19,565 bases of DNA. Origin: EC70 sp018675395. Its GTDB lineage: Bacteria > Verrucomicrobiota > Verrucomicrobiia > Verrucomicrobiales > DEV007. The stretch's first letter is position 1; each line of letters starts with the position of its first letter. The stretch spans positions 1 to 19,565 of the forward strand of contig JABGYE010000360.1 in the NCBI GenBank assembly GCA_018675395.1, written 5' to 3'. This document shows positions 1-7,900 of the stretch, piece by piece. The notes beneath the pieces are model-generated. The model saw only the letters and a list, made by a program, of their open reading frames with translations. It was not told where the DNA came from and ran no database searches. The position numbers and the translations under genes are program-made.

Positions 1-564
1 ATCGTGCAGATCAGATATGACAATAATCATAGATCGGCTTGGTAAAATTGGCATGAGCTCGGATAAACGAGCACCAACGCGGGTTGGTTCATCGACACGA
101 TAGGACCTTAGTTTGAGTATCCATTGCAGTATGCGGTCAGCAGATAGACTCGGCTTCACAAATAAATCACGACCCCCTGCTCCGATCACCCCGACTGGAC
201 TTATTCGATCCAATGCGGCGAATGCGATCCCTCCAGCGATTCTTATGGCAGCTGCGTACTTACTAATATGTGTGGAAGAAATTGTCATCGAAGCGGATGT
301 ATCGATGAGCAAGTAAATGGGCATTTGTTTTGGGGCTTCGTATTCCTTAACGTGAAATTTTCCTGTACGGGCAGTGACTTTCCAATCTATTGATTTGATA
401 GGGTCGCCAATCTGATAGGCTCTTGATTGTACATACTCTATTCCAGATCCGAGAAACGTAGACCGGTCGCTACCGTATCCTATATCATCGGCCAATTTCT
501 TTATTGCGATGATGAATTGTCGTGAATCAATTGGATCGCAGGAATCGAGGAATTTTTCAGTCAT
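1..564 (-). CDS. DUF58 domain protein, C-terminus cut by window edge
   Basis: I read 188 codons of an open frame that runs off the window edge, so the C-terminus is missing. Residues 48-66 match the DUF58 signature: R-x-Y-x-x-GD followed by IDWK-x-TAR. After it comes a von Willebrand factor A-like fold with the MIDAS motif D-T-S-A-S at residues 88-92 and a second acidic cluster (SDLHD) at the truncated end. DUF58 proteins are usually encoded beside MoxR ATPases and are thought to be substrates or adaptors in chaperone-like assembly of surface or metal-containing complexes. Here the gene lies 50 bp downstream of a MoxR gene on the same strand, so co-transcription is likely. I chose the ATG at 564; the frame stays open further upstream but offers only TTG, CTG or ATT codons. 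The family call is firm; the cellular role is inferred. Confidence 0.9.
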   Translation of the reverse strand, partial: MTEKFLDSCDPIDSRQFIIAIKKLADDIGYGSDRSTFLGSGIEYVQSRAYQIGDPIKSIDWKVTARTGKFHVKEYEAPKQMPIYLLIDTSASMTISSTHISKYAAAIRIAGGIAFAALDRISPVGVIGAGGRDLFVKPSLSADRILQWILKLRSYRVDEPTRVGARLSELMPILPSRSMIIVISDLHD

Positions 565-614
565 CTGCAGAATAGAATTCGGCGCCAAAATGGATGAGAT
601 AATTATAAATGATA

Positions 615-1592
615 TTATCCCATAGTTTTTAGAATATCTTCTAAGACATCTATAGTACTCATACCTTCGGCTAAAGCTTCGTAATTGAGGCGCATACGGT
701 GCAGGAGGACATCCTCAGCTAACGCAAACAAATCTTCAGGTATTGCGTAGTCTCGACCATGAATGAGCGCTCGTGCCCGTGCACCTTTAATGAGTGCTAT
801 ACCAGCTCTGGGACTTGCTCCGAGTTCAATATGTGAATGATTCCGGGTTCGACTAATGAGCTCAACGACATGTTTAATGAAGACTTCGCTAACGTGGATT
901 TTGTGTACGGCATCAATTACGGAAATTAAGTCCTTAGGTTCTCCGACAGGATCTTCGGAAACAACATCAAATTCAGTGTTGGCCACGGCTCCTCCCTCTT
1001 CTTTTTGAATGCCAAGATTCAAGTTCCTAGTTAAAATTTCCTCTTCTTCGACTGGGGTTGGATATTGGAGCCGATGACATAACATGAACCGATCGAGTTG
1101 AGCTTCGGGCAATTCAAATGTACCACTTTGTTCGATGGGATTTTGTGTTGCAATAACAAGGAAGGGCACCGGAAGACGACACGTATTGTCTCCGATGGTA
1201 ACTTTGCGCTCTTGCATTGCTTCTAGTAGCGCTCCTTGAACTTTTGGAGCTGCGCGATTTATTTCATCTGCAAGAAGAAGGTTAGTAAATACAGGGCCTT
1301 TATGTGTAGTGAATTGTCCACTCGCTTGGTCAAGAATTTCGGAGCCGAGAATGTCCGATGGTAATAAATCGATAGTAAATTGAATTCTAGAGAAATCTAA
1401 GTGAATAGCTTTGCCGAGAGCATTTACTAGGAGAGTCTTTGCAAGTCCTGGCATCCCTTGGAGCAGAATATGCCCGCTAGTGAAGAGAGCAATGAGCAAG
1501 CGCTCTACTACGTCATTTTGACCAACAACGACAGTTGATACCTGTTCACGGATTGCTTGAATGTAAGATGCGTGATTGTTATAACTAACCAT
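615..1592 (-). CDS. MoxR-family AAA+ ATPase
   Basis: A 325-residue AAA_3 ATPase of the MoxR family. Visible motifs are the MoxR-type Walker A (GMPGLAKT, residues 46-53), Walker B (LLLADE, about 105-110) followed by INRA, sensor 1 (ATQNP, 148-152), and the family-typical FELPEAQLDRF (159-169). The C-terminal lid contains GASPRAG and a helical bundle. MoxR ATPases act as hexameric chaperones that load cofactors or assemble complexes together with DUF58/VWA partners, and the next gene downstream encodes a DUF58 protein, so the pair is classical. Residues of about 193-212, between the ATPase core and the lid, are Glu/Gly-rich and look slightly longer than usual. The ATG is not preceded by a recognisable Shine-Dalgarno sequence. 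The target complex cannot be told from this window. Confidence 0.95.
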   Translation of the reverse strand: MVSYNNHASYIQAIREQVSTVVVGQNDVVERLLIALFTSGHILLQGMPGLAKTLLVNALGKAIHLDFSRIQFTIDLLPSDILGSEILDQASGQFTTHKGPVFTNLLLADEINRAAPKVQGALLEAMQERKVTIGDNTCRLPVPFLVIATQNPIEQSGTFELPEAQLDRFMLCHRLQYPTPVEEEEILTRNLNLGIQKEEGGAVANTEFDVVSEDPVGEPKDLISVIDAVHKIHVSEVFIKHVVELISRTRNHSHIELGASPRAGIALIKGARARALIHGRDYAIPEDLFALAEDVLLHRMRLNYEALAEGMSTIDVLEDILKTMG

Positions 1593-1688
1593 TTTACTAG
1601 GACAGGACTAGAGAGATTGCTTATCCTAGTATAGGTTTGCCCCTTTTCAGATAAGAAAATGAGAAAATTATAATTTTATTGAGAAGTG

Positions 1689-2816
1689 TTAAGAACGCTC
1701 CTCAATGGGAAGTATCGGAGGTTGAGAATCAGGTCCGATATAATCTGTCAGTGGACGATAAAGGCGGTTATCATCAAGCTGTTCTAATACTTGAGCGGTC
1801 CATCCACTTGCCCTGCTAATGGCAAATATAGGGGTAAATAGATCCGTTGGTATTCCTAGACTGTAATAAACTGTCGCAGAATAAAAATCGACATTAGCAT
1901 TCAGCCCTTTGCGCTCTTTCATGATGTTCGCTATGCGTTCCGACATATTGATCCATTTTGGATTGCCAAGTTCTTCTGTTAGCTTAATTGCCATTTTTCG
2001 CAGGTGTGGTGCTCGTGGATCAAGTACCTTGTAGACCCGGTGACCGATACCCATTATTTTTTCTTTGCGCTCAAGTTTGCCTTCAACATATGAATCCACG
2101 GCATCTTCAGAACCAATTTCTTCCAGCATTTGGATGACTCCTTCATTTGCTCCACCATGCAGAGGGCCTTTTAGAGTTCCGATCGCTGAAGTGATGGAGG
2201 AATAAATATCACTTAGAGTTGCAATGGTGACTCGAGAACTGAATGTTGATGCATTCATCCCATGATCAGCATGTAATATATAAGCAACGTCGAGTGTTTT
2301 TGCTGCATCATCAGAAGGCGCTTCTCCATTAATAAGATACAAAAAGTGAGCAGCTTCACTAAGATCATCCCTAGGCTCGATAATTTCCAAACCTTGTCGA
2401 CAGCGGTGAAACGCAGCGACTATTAGCGGGATCTTGGCAACGATTGCTAATGCACGCTCTTCATTCAGTGTTCGGTTCTGATGATCCCCCCTTTGATCAT
2501 ACAGTCCAAGCATCGATACACCGGTACGTATAATGTCCATTGGGCCGGCATCTTTAGGCGATGCTTTAAGAAAATCTATGATTCCTTGAGGAAGATTTCT
2601 GTTAGCGCGTAATGTTGAAGTTAGTGCATCCAATTCTTCGCGGTTCGGTAATTGTCCGCGATGAAGCAAGTAAAGAATCTCTTCAAAGGAGGTATTTTCG
2701 ACAAGATCGTCAATAGTATAGCCGAGATAGGATAATTTACCTTCTTGGCCCTGAACGTTACTGAGCTTGGATTCGTTGGCTATGATTCCTTCTAGTCCTT
2801 TTGCTGCTAATGCCAT
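1689..2816 (-). CDS. gltA: Citrate synthase
   Basis: A 375-residue citrate synthase, condensing acetyl-CoA and oxaloacetate into citrate at the entry of the TCA cycle. Catalytic residues are present: His185 in the H-A-D-H-G-M-N-A-S-T stretch (182-191), His220 in GPLHGG (217-222), His259 in GIGHRVYK, and Asp310 in NVDFYSA. The arginine in SRASGWTAQ (about 334-342) fits the citrate-binding Arg. At this length it belongs to the short bacterial/archaeal citrate synthase type (as in CitZ) rather than the longer, NADH-regulated enterobacterial GltA. It lies 172 bp downstream of sucD on the same strand, so it joins a TCA-cycle block but could have its own promoter in that gap. A methylcitrate synthase is the main alternative; the sucCD context favours citrate synthase. 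Confidence 0.95.
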   Translation of the reverse strand: MALAAKGLEGIIANESKLSNVQGQEGKLSYLGYTIDDLVENTSFEEILYLLHRGQLPNREELDALTSTLRANRNLPQGIIDFLKASPKDAGPMDIIRTGVSMLGLYDQRGDHQNRTLNEERALAIVAKIPLIVAAFHRCRQGLEIIEPRDDLSEAAHFLYLINGEAPSDDAAKTLDVAYILHADHGMNASTFSSRVTIATLSDIYSSITSAIGTLKGPLHGGANEGVIQMLEEIGSEDAVDSYVEGKLERKEKIMGIGHRVYKVLDPRAPHLRKMAIKLTEELGNPKWINMSERIANIMKERKGLNANVDFYSATVYYSLGIPTDLFTPIFAISRASGWTAQVLEQLDDNRLYRPLTDYIGPDSQPPILPIEERS

Positions 2817-2988
2817 GATTATTGTTATTGGGGGGATACTAAATTAGCTCTTTTAAATATTTATGTAAGATGGGGCGAGAAGAATATCGAAGAGGCGGAC
2901 ACTTGCAAAGGGCTTTTATACCTCTCTGATACGCAGTTTAAAGTTTTAGGCTTTTTAACAGCAAATCATCAAACTTTGTTAATTTTTT

Positions 2989-3879
2989 TCACAAAATATT
3001 AGCTAAAGCTGAACCCATTTCTGATGGAGTTTCTGCTACAGCGATACCCGCCTCTCTCAAAGCTTCCTTTTTTGCCGAGGCAGTTCCTTTGCCACCAGAA
3101 ATAATGGCTCCGGCATGACCCATTCTTCGACCAGGAGGAGCTGTTGCTCCAGCAATGAAGGCAGCTATGGGTTTATTGCAATTTTCTTTGGCCCAGGCCG
3201 CAGCTTCTTCCTCAGCGCTGCCTCCAATCTCCCCAATCATGATTATTGATTCGGTGTCTGGGTCATCATTAAATAGTTTTAGTATATCCAAATGACTGGT
3301 CCCGTTGATAGGGTCTCCTCCAATTCCAACACAAGTGCTCTGACCGAGTCCAAGAAGGGTTGTTTGCCAAACAGCTTCATAAGTTAGTGTTCCAGAACGA
3401 GAGACAACTCCGACTGAACCCTTTTTGTGAATGTACCCTGGGGCTATGCCAATTCGGCACCCTCCGGACGACTCGGGCCCATCTCCTGGTGTCACAATTC
3501 CAGGACAGTTTGGTCCAATAAGCCTAGAATGATTAGCTTCCATCATTGAGCGCACTCGCATCATGTCCGCAACCGGTATGCCTTCGGTAATTGCTACAAT
3601 GAGGTCCATGCCCGCATCTACAGATTCCATAATGGCATCACCAGCGAATGCAGGGGGAACAAAGATTGCTGAAACTTTTGCTCCTGTTTCATTCATGGCT
3701 TCGTCTACGGTGTCGAATATTGGAACTTTGTCTTCAAAGACCTGTCCCCCCTTGCCAGGAGTGACTCCTGCGACTATTTGGGTTCCGTATTCTAAGCTGA
3801 GCTGCGCATGCGTAGCCCCGAATCCACCGGTAATTCCTTGTATAAGAACTTTTGTATCTGGTTGCACTAAGATAGACAT
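2989..3879 (-). CDS. sucD: Succinyl-CoA synthetase alpha subunit
   Basis: A 296-residue alpha subunit of succinyl-CoA synthetase (ADP- or GDP-forming), which interconverts succinyl-CoA and succinate with substrate-level phosphorylation. The N-terminal Rossmann CoA-binding domain carries GITGGFG (15-21). The phosphohistidine is His255 in RRMGHAGAI, and GPNCPG (122-127) and the GEIGGSAEEEAA stretch are intact. Compared with the E. coli-type sequence there is an insertion of about seven residues, rich in Gly/Ser/Pro, at 132-140 just after GPNCPGIVTPG. The beta subunit (sucC) is on the same strand but separated by a pterin-synthase-like gene; the gap to that gene is only 12 bp. The sequence before the ATG (TATAACACCTGTTTACT) has no Shine-Dalgarno motif. 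Confidence 0.97.
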   Translation of the reverse strand: MSILVQPDTKVLIQGITGGFGATHAQLSLEYGTQIVAGVTPGKGGQVFEDKVPIFDTVDEAMNETGAKVSAIFVPPAFAGDAIMESVDAGMDLIVAITEGIPVADMMRVRSMMEANHSRLIGPNCPGIVTPGDGPESSGGCRIGIAPGYIHKKGSVGVVSRSGTLTYEAVWQTTLLGLGQSTCVGIGGDPINGTSHLDILKLFNDDPDTESIIMIGEIGGSAEEEAAAWAKENCNKPIAAFIAGATAPPGRRMGHAGAIISGGKGTASAKKEALREAGIAVAETPSEMGSALANIL

Positions 3880-3891
3880 AGTAAACAGGTG

Positions 3892-4428
3892 TTATAAATC
3901 GTTAATTGAAAGGTCAGGACGGTTCCACCAATGATTATCATCAATGGGCAAGAATTTAGTTATATCAGTACAGTTAAACCTAACGGCATTTGTTGGGGTT
4001 TCTTGAATTTGTAGCCCAGCACAAATTAAATCTTCATCCTTGGTTTTAAGAAAAGAGCTTAGCTTTGCGTAGTAGCAAGCAGATCTGATTTCGGTTGTAG
4101 GGTCACCAGGTGTAATGAGAAGTCGAGACAAAAGGTCAGGTTCATTGTCTTTGAAATAGGTAATGATAGGGTCTTTTGAACTGACATGAAAGCTATGGTC
4201 AACGGATCCGTCAAGCCAATCAAACCAAAGACCTTTCACATCTTCAAATTCGACAAGCATATTAGTATCAGTATCGAGTTTCCGATTATTTTCACTGGCA
4301 ATTTCAACAGTCACAATTTCATCATGTCCATGAGGAATCTTACAATTCGGAGCAGCTCCACTGATGAGCCGATGTCCCATTGAGTAGCGACGCGAAAAGC
4401 GTAGAGGGATGTCGTTATTGTCGGCCAA
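3892..4428 (-). CDS. 6-pyruvoyl-tetrahydropterin synthase / QueD-like protein
   Basis: A 178-residue protein of the PTPS/6-carboxy-tetrahydropterin synthase fold. The three predicted zinc-binding histidines are His19 (MGHR) and His33 and His35 (PHGH). A candidate catalytic Cys29 lies just before PHGH, with Asp77-His78 (VDHS), Thr-Thr-Glu at 111-113 and Glu143 completing the active-site pattern. It is longer than typical QueD (about 120 residues); the extra length is spread through the middle and a C-terminal tail ending WWNRPDLS. Residues 1-16 form the first conserved strand, so I accept the TTG start at 4428; the next ATG (4380) would delete that strand. It sits between sucC (39 bp gap) and sucD (12 bp gap), with none of queC, queE, queF or folE nearby. 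Likely role: queuosine/7-deazaguanine precursor synthesis or another pterin branch. The exact reaction is uncertain. Confidence 0.88.
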   Translation of the reverse strand: MADNNDIPLRFSRRYSMGHRLISGAAPNCKIPHGHDEIVTVEIASENNRKLDTDTNMLVEFEDVKGLWFDWLDGSVDHSFHVSSKDPIITYFKDNEPDLLSRLLITPGDPTTEIRSACYYAKLSSFLKTKDEDLICAGLQIQETPTNAVRFNCTDITKFLPIDDNHWWNRPDLSINDL

Positions 4429-4467
4429 TTTAAAGGATTTTAAGTTAAATTTATTAGTTTTTAATGA

Positions 4468-5649
4468 TCAAGCACTGATGGCTTGGACAGCCTTTTCGGC
4501 AGCATCAGATAAATCATCGGCCGCGATTAAATTGACTCCAGAATTTGCCAGTGTTTGTTTCCCCGCTTCTACATTATTACCCTCAAGACGAACCACTAGC
4601 GGAATGTCTAAATCTACCTGTTTGCATGCCCCAACAATTCCATTTGCAATTACATCACAATCCATTATGCCACCAAAAATATTGACCAGAATACCTTTCA
4701 CATTTGGGTCTCCCAGAATGATTTTAAAAGCATTTGTGACTTGTTCTTCGGTTGCACCTCCTCCCACATCTAAAAAGTTAGCGGGCTCTCCACCAAAATG
4801 TTTGATGATGTCCATTGTTGCCATTGCTAGTCCGGCACCATTGACTAAGCATGCGATATTTCCATCAAGGCCGATATAATTCAAACCAAATTCTGAGGCC
4901 GCAACTTCTCTTGGATCTTCTTCCGAAGGATCACGTAAGGCTTCAATTTCAGGTTGTCTGTATAGAGCATTGTCATCGAAACCAAATTTTGCATCTAGTG
5001 CTAGGACTTGACCGTCAGGCGTCGTAACTAAAGGGTTAATTTCAACTAACGAACAATCGCATGATATAAAGAGTTTATAGAGAGCTTTTAACAATTTTCC
5101 GAACTGTTTGGCAGTGTTTCCAGCAAACCCCAGATTGGATGAGATTTTTCGAATTTCATAAGGTTGGAGGCCAGCCAAAGGATGTATAGTTTCGCGGATT
5201 ATTTTTTCGGGGGTTTTTTCGGCCACATCTTCAATGTTTACTCCACCCTCTGTGGAGGCTACGATTACGGGTGCGCGGCTTTCTCTGTCCATAAGTATAG
5301 CCAGATAATATTCTTTTGAAATGTCTACGGCCTGGGCAACCATGACTTTGTTGACGACTTTACCAGAGTCACCTGTTTGGTGTGTTACTAAAACTTGGCC
5401 AATCATTTGTTTGGCAATTGCCCCAATTTCTTCTGCACTTTCAGATAAGTGTACACCACCTTCGAAACCATTTTTGAAGTTACCTTTTCCCCGACCTCCA
5501 GCATGTATTTGAGCTTTTATTACAACTTGTCCGGTAAGCTCTTCTGCAATTTTTTGAGCTTGCGCCGCCGTTTCAGCGACGCGTCCCTGTGGTGAGGGCA
5601 CATTAAATTGCTCAAATAGCTCCTTGGCTTGGTATTCGTGTATATTCAT
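4468..5649 (-). CDS. sucC: Succinyl-CoA synthetase beta subunit
   Basis: A 393-residue beta subunit of succinyl-CoA synthetase (E. coli SucC is 388). The N-terminal ATP-grasp region starts with MNIHEYQAKELF and has the glycine-rich loop AQIHAGGRGKG (46-56). Metal-binding residues are Glu203 in VEINPL and Asp219 in ALDAKFGFDD. The C-terminal ligase domain includes NGAGLAMATMD (270-280), FLDVGGGA (292-299) and NIFGGIMDCD (about 323-332). It is the upstream member of the split sucC-(PTPS)-sucD set and starts 50 bp after the end of the pseudouridine synthase gene, so a longer transcript including that gene is possible. An AAGGA lies directly against the ATG with no spacing, which is too close to act as a normal Shine-Dalgarno sequence. 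Confidence 0.97.
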   Translation of the reverse strand: MNIHEYQAKELFEQFNVPSPQGRVAETAAQAQKIAEELTGQVVIKAQIHAGGRGKGNFKNGFEGGVHLSESAEEIGAIAKQMIGQVLVTHQTGDSGKVVNKVMVAQAVDISKEYYLAILMDRESRAPVIVASTEGGVNIEDVAEKTPEKIIRETIHPLAGLQPYEIRKISSNLGFAGNTAKQFGKLLKALYKLFISCDCSLVEINPLVTTPDGQVLALDAKFGFDDNALYRQPEIEALRDPSEEDPREVAASEFGLNYIGLDGNIACLVNGAGLAMATMDIIKHFGGEPANFLDVGGGATEEQVTNAFKIILGDPNVKGILVNIFGGIMDCDVIANGIVGACKQVDLDIPLVVRLEGNNVEAGKQTLANSGVNLIAADDLSDAAEKAVQAISA

Positions 5650-5698
5650 TCCTTAGTTTGTGAAGCGATTGGAATCTTAGGGGGCGGAATACCGGCGG

Positions 5699-6427
5699 TC
5701 AAGAAGCGGCTCGACAAGTTTTAAATGAGTTTGGTACTGGAGCTTCCCATTTCCCAACCCCTTCTAGTGACATTCGGTGACAGTGTAATGCTTGACGAGG
5801 CAGGATAAGCTCAGATTCTAATTCTTTTGTCCATCCGGTTTCAATGAATTTGAGATAACAGCTTTCATTCACACCGTAAATTTTGTCGCCAACAATAGGG
5901 AGATTGACATGTAATGAGTGGACTCGGATTTGATGCATTCGACCGGTTTCGGGAATTGCTTTCAATAAGGAAAAGGATCCGATTTTTTCGATTAATTCAA
6001 ATTTAGTGATGCTAGGCTTTCCATCAGGATGTGGGATTTGTTTTACCCATATTTTAGATTCTCCTACATCTCCCGCTCTTAAAATAGGCGCCTCGACAGT
6101 AATTTTTTTTTCTTGAGGTGTTCCATGAACAAGCGCCAAATACTCTTTTGTTATTTGGCGTTGTTGCATGGCAATACCAAATTCCCTAGCTGTGGTTTTA
6201 TTTTTTGCGACAATCACAATGCCGCTAGTTTCTCTGTCTAATCGATTGATTATTGATAATCGCGCTCCGTTCGCGATGTCATAGGCTAGGAGATCTTTGA
6301 GGCCATCTAAAAGCGTTGGCGGATTGCCAGGAACGGAAGGATGTACGAGTAATGGGGCAGGCTTATTTACAACAATGAAATCCTCTGTTTCACAGAGAAC
6401 TTCAAAGTTTGTATTGTTTACAATCAC
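5699..6427 (-). CDS. RluA-family RNA pseudouridine synthase
   Basis: A 242-residue pseudouridine synthase of the RluA/RsuA-like superfamily, isomerising specific uridines in rRNA or tRNA. The catalytic aspartate is Asp64 in INRLDRETSGIVIVAKN (60-76), and GRMHQIRVH (162-170) is the usual second conserved block. NKPAPLLVHP (21-30) is the conserved first strand. There is no N-terminal S4 domain, so it resembles the short RluA/RluC-catalytic-domain or TruC type. The start is GTG at 6427; the next Met (residue 87) lies beyond the catalytic motif and can be excluded. Which RNA position it modifies cannot be judged from sequence. It lies on the same strand between the PUR-domain gene (54 bp away) and sucC. 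Confidence 0.92.
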   Translation of the reverse strand: MIVNNTNFEVLCETEDFIVVNKPAPLLVHPSVPGNPPTLLDGLKDLLAYDIANGARLSIINRLDRETSGIVIVAKNKTTAREFGIAMQQRQITKEYLALVHGTPQEKKITVEAPILRAGDVGESKIWVKQIPHPDGKPSITKFELIEKIGSFSLLKAIPETGRMHQIRVHSLHVNLPIVGDKIYGVNESCYLKFIETGWTKELESELILPRQALHCHRMSLEGVGKWEAPVPNSFKTCRAAS

Positions 6428-6481
6428 ACTGGTTTATTTGTGGGATTGAGCGTTGTGTGAAAGCAAAAATTTACAATAAAC

Positions 6482-6745
6482 TTAATCTTCGTTCTTCAGA
6501 TAATCTGAAACATTTTGCAATGCATCAATTAGCTCCTGCAAGCTTTCTTCAGGGACCATGATGGTGTCACGTCTTCCTCTAACGTCTTCTGTAATTTTAA
6601 GAAAACGTCCACGATCATTCGCTTTCAGATCAACAAAAAAAACTTTACGGTCAGAAAATATCTTTTCTGTATAAAGGGGTTCGTCGCGTCGGCGTCTGTA
6701 ATCGCCACCGTTATCTTCTTCTTCTTCTTCTTCTTCTTCAAACAT
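6482..6745 (-). CDS. PUR-family (DUF3276-like) small nucleic-acid-binding protein
   Basis: An 87-residue protein with an acidic N-terminal run (residues 3-11, eight Glu then Asp), then a basic patch (YRRRRDE, 16-22) and a single PUR-like repeat. The PUR core shows YTEKIFSDRKVFFVDLK and GRFLKITEDVRGRRDTI, followed by an amphipathic helix (EESLQELIDALQNVSDYLK). Bacterial DUF3276/PUR-alpha-like proteins bind purine-rich single-stranded nucleic acids and are known from Bacteroidota, spirochaetes and relatives. The eight Glu codons are all GAA and form a pure trinucleotide repeat. The ATG at 6745 has no Shine-Dalgarno sequence. It lies 127 bp downstream of trpS. Function beyond nucleic-acid binding is unknown. 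Confidence 0.85.
   Translation of the reverse strand: MFEEEEEEEEDNGGDYRRRRDEPLYTEKIFSDRKVFFVDLKANDRGRFLKITEDVRGRRDTIMVPEESLQELIDALQNVSDYLKNED
6714..6739 (-). repeat. Pure GAA trinucleotide microsatellite inside the PUR-domain gene
   Basis: Twenty-six bases of uninterrupted TTC repeat on the plus strand read as eight GAA codons on the coding strand, directly after ATG-TTT. Slipped-strand changes of whole units would alter the length of the acidic head without breaking the frame. Confidence 0.9.
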
Positions 6746-6872
6746 GCCAAGTATGGGCTTTCCTCTATTATTTAATTATCTGGATTGGGGTGAGAATGCT
6801 AATACTGTATATTATCTTGGCAAGTATCAATTCATCATTTTATTATTTGTAGAATTAACTGCTGGGAATTTA

Positions 6873-7838
6873 TCACGAAGTAATACCACAAGAATGGCGA
6901 GCCCTTTTTAATGTGGCAGAGGCGGCTTCCCTTGCCCGAGCAGCACCCTCTTTAAGAATGTTTTCAATGTATTGAGGATCCTCACAGAGCTCGTTTCTTT
7001 TTGCACGCATGGGCTCAAAATAATCCCAAAAATCTTCAAACAAACGTTTTTTAAAGTCTCCATAACCAACGCCCCCTTTCGAAAAATCATCTTTCATTTC
7101 TTCTAATTGTTGATCCGATGCAACTAAGCTAAAAAGATCTACAATGATAGAATTCGATGGATCTTTGGGATCTTCGACTGGAGTCGAATCAGTTGTGATG
7201 GACATGATTTTTTTTCTTGTAGCTTTTTCCTCACCAAATATTTCTATTATATTTCCATAACTTTTACTCATTTTTTGACCGTCTAGCCCAGGGACCCGCG
7301 CTTTATCTTCTCGAATTTTTGGTTCGGGAATCACAAAGACATCACCGTAAAGATTATTGAATTTAGTTGCTATATCACGAGTCACTTCCAGATGTTGTTT
7401 TTGATCATCGCCTACAGGAACAACGTTGCTGTCATAGATAAGAATGTCTGCTGCCATCAATACTGGATAAGCAAATAGGCCATGCGTTGCCTCAAGGCCA
7501 CGTTCTGTCTTATCTTTATAAGAATGACACCGATTAAGAAACCTCATTGGAGTTACGGTGCTCAAAAGCCAGGATAACTCCGTTACTTCTGGGACATCAG
7601 ACTGCTTAAAAAAAACTGCTTTGTTGGGGTTTAAACCACATGCCAGAAAATCAATCGCAACGTTGCTGACATTTTCTTTCAAGGCGATCGGATCTTGAAC
7701 CGTTGTCAATGAATGATAGTCCGCAATAAAATAGAAGGCTTCCCCTTCTTCTTGTAAACGAATGGAAGGCTGCATCATGCCGAAGAAGTTTCCCACATGC
7801 AGTCTGCCGCTTGGTTGAATGCCGGATAGAATACGCAT
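6873..7838 (-). CDS. trpS: Tryptophanyl-tRNA synthetase
   Basis: A 321-residue class Ic aminoacyl-tRNA synthetase, charging tRNA-Trp. It has the HIGH-type motif as PSGRLHVGN (9-17) and the KMSKS loop as GQKMSKSYGN (187-196). The tryptophan-pocket signature spans YPVLMAADILIY (124-135) and PVGDDQKQHLE (141-151). Length and start (MRILSGIQPSG) agree with bacterial TrpRS of 320-335 residues. It is the first gene of the leftward run and has a promoter-like sequence close to the start (TTGACA at 7877-7882), implying a very short leader. There is no Shine-Dalgarno motif before the ATG (CCTTATTAAGATAA). No T-box or attenuator structure is evident. Confidence 0.97.
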   Translation of the reverse strand: MRILSGIQPSGRLHVGNFFGMMQPSIRLQEEGEAFYFIADYHSLTTVQDPIALKENVSNVAIDFLACGLNPNKAVFFKQSDVPEVTELSWLLSTVTPMRFLNRCHSYKDKTERGLEATHGLFAYPVLMAADILIYDSNVVPVGDDQKQHLEVTRDIATKFNNLYGDVFVIPEPKIREDKARVPGLDGQKMSKSYGNIIEIFGEEKATRKKIMSITTDSTPVEDPKDPSNSIIVDLFSLVASDQQLEEMKDDFSKGGVGYGDFKKRLFEDFWDYFEPMRAKRNELCEDPQYIENILKEGAARAREAASATLKRARHSCGITS

Positions 7839-7852
7839 TTATCTTAATAAGG

Positions 7853-7882
7853 TTATGATCCAGACCATGTCTCAAGTGTCAA
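7853..7882 (-). promoter_or_regulatory. Candidate sigma70-type promoter of trpS
   Basis: On the minus strand a perfect TTGACA (-35, 7882-7877) is followed after 18 bp by TCATAA (7858-7853), an imperfect -10. The predicted transcription start is about 8 nt from the trpS ATG. The -10 is weak, so this is a candidate only. Confidence 0.45.
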
Positions 7883-7888
7883 GTTTAG

Positions 7889-7900
7889 TACTGCGCAGTA
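7889..7900. promoter_or_regulatory. 12-bp perfect palindrome TACTGCGCAGTA
   Basis: TACTGCGCAGTA is its own reverse complement and lies 6 bp upstream of the trpS -35 hexamer. A second copy of the 11-mer TAAGGTTATGA (7903-7913) follows; the first copy (7848-7858) overlaps the -10. The position suits an operator or activator site, but the regulator is unknown. Confidence 0.4.

Noticed and set aside
113..316. Plus-strand open frame of 67 codons
   Set aside because: It lies opposite the DUF58 gene, whose motifs are intact on the minus strand; the plus frame has no protein-family character.
1664..1677. 14-bp perfect palindrome AAAATTATAATTTT between gltA and moxR
   Set aside because: It is made only of A and T, so its hairpin would be weak and such palindromes are likely by chance in AT-rich spacers; not a credible terminator.
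2817..2988. Terminator or promoter between sucD and gltA
   Set aside because: A TTAACA/TGTTAA pair and TATAAA-like words occur, but no stable stem with a T-run and no well-spaced -35/-10 pair could be shown.
3563..4879. Plus-strand open frames opposite sucD, the PTPS gene and sucC
   Set aside because: They are antisense to strongly conserved genes and their translations are low-complexity Ser/Pro/Thr-rich, as expected from the opposite strand.
7889..7900. TrpR-type operator upstream of trpS
   Set aside because: The palindrome lacks the CTAG-centred pattern of the known TrpR operator, and no trpR or trp operon is in the window; it is kept only as an unassigned palindrome.
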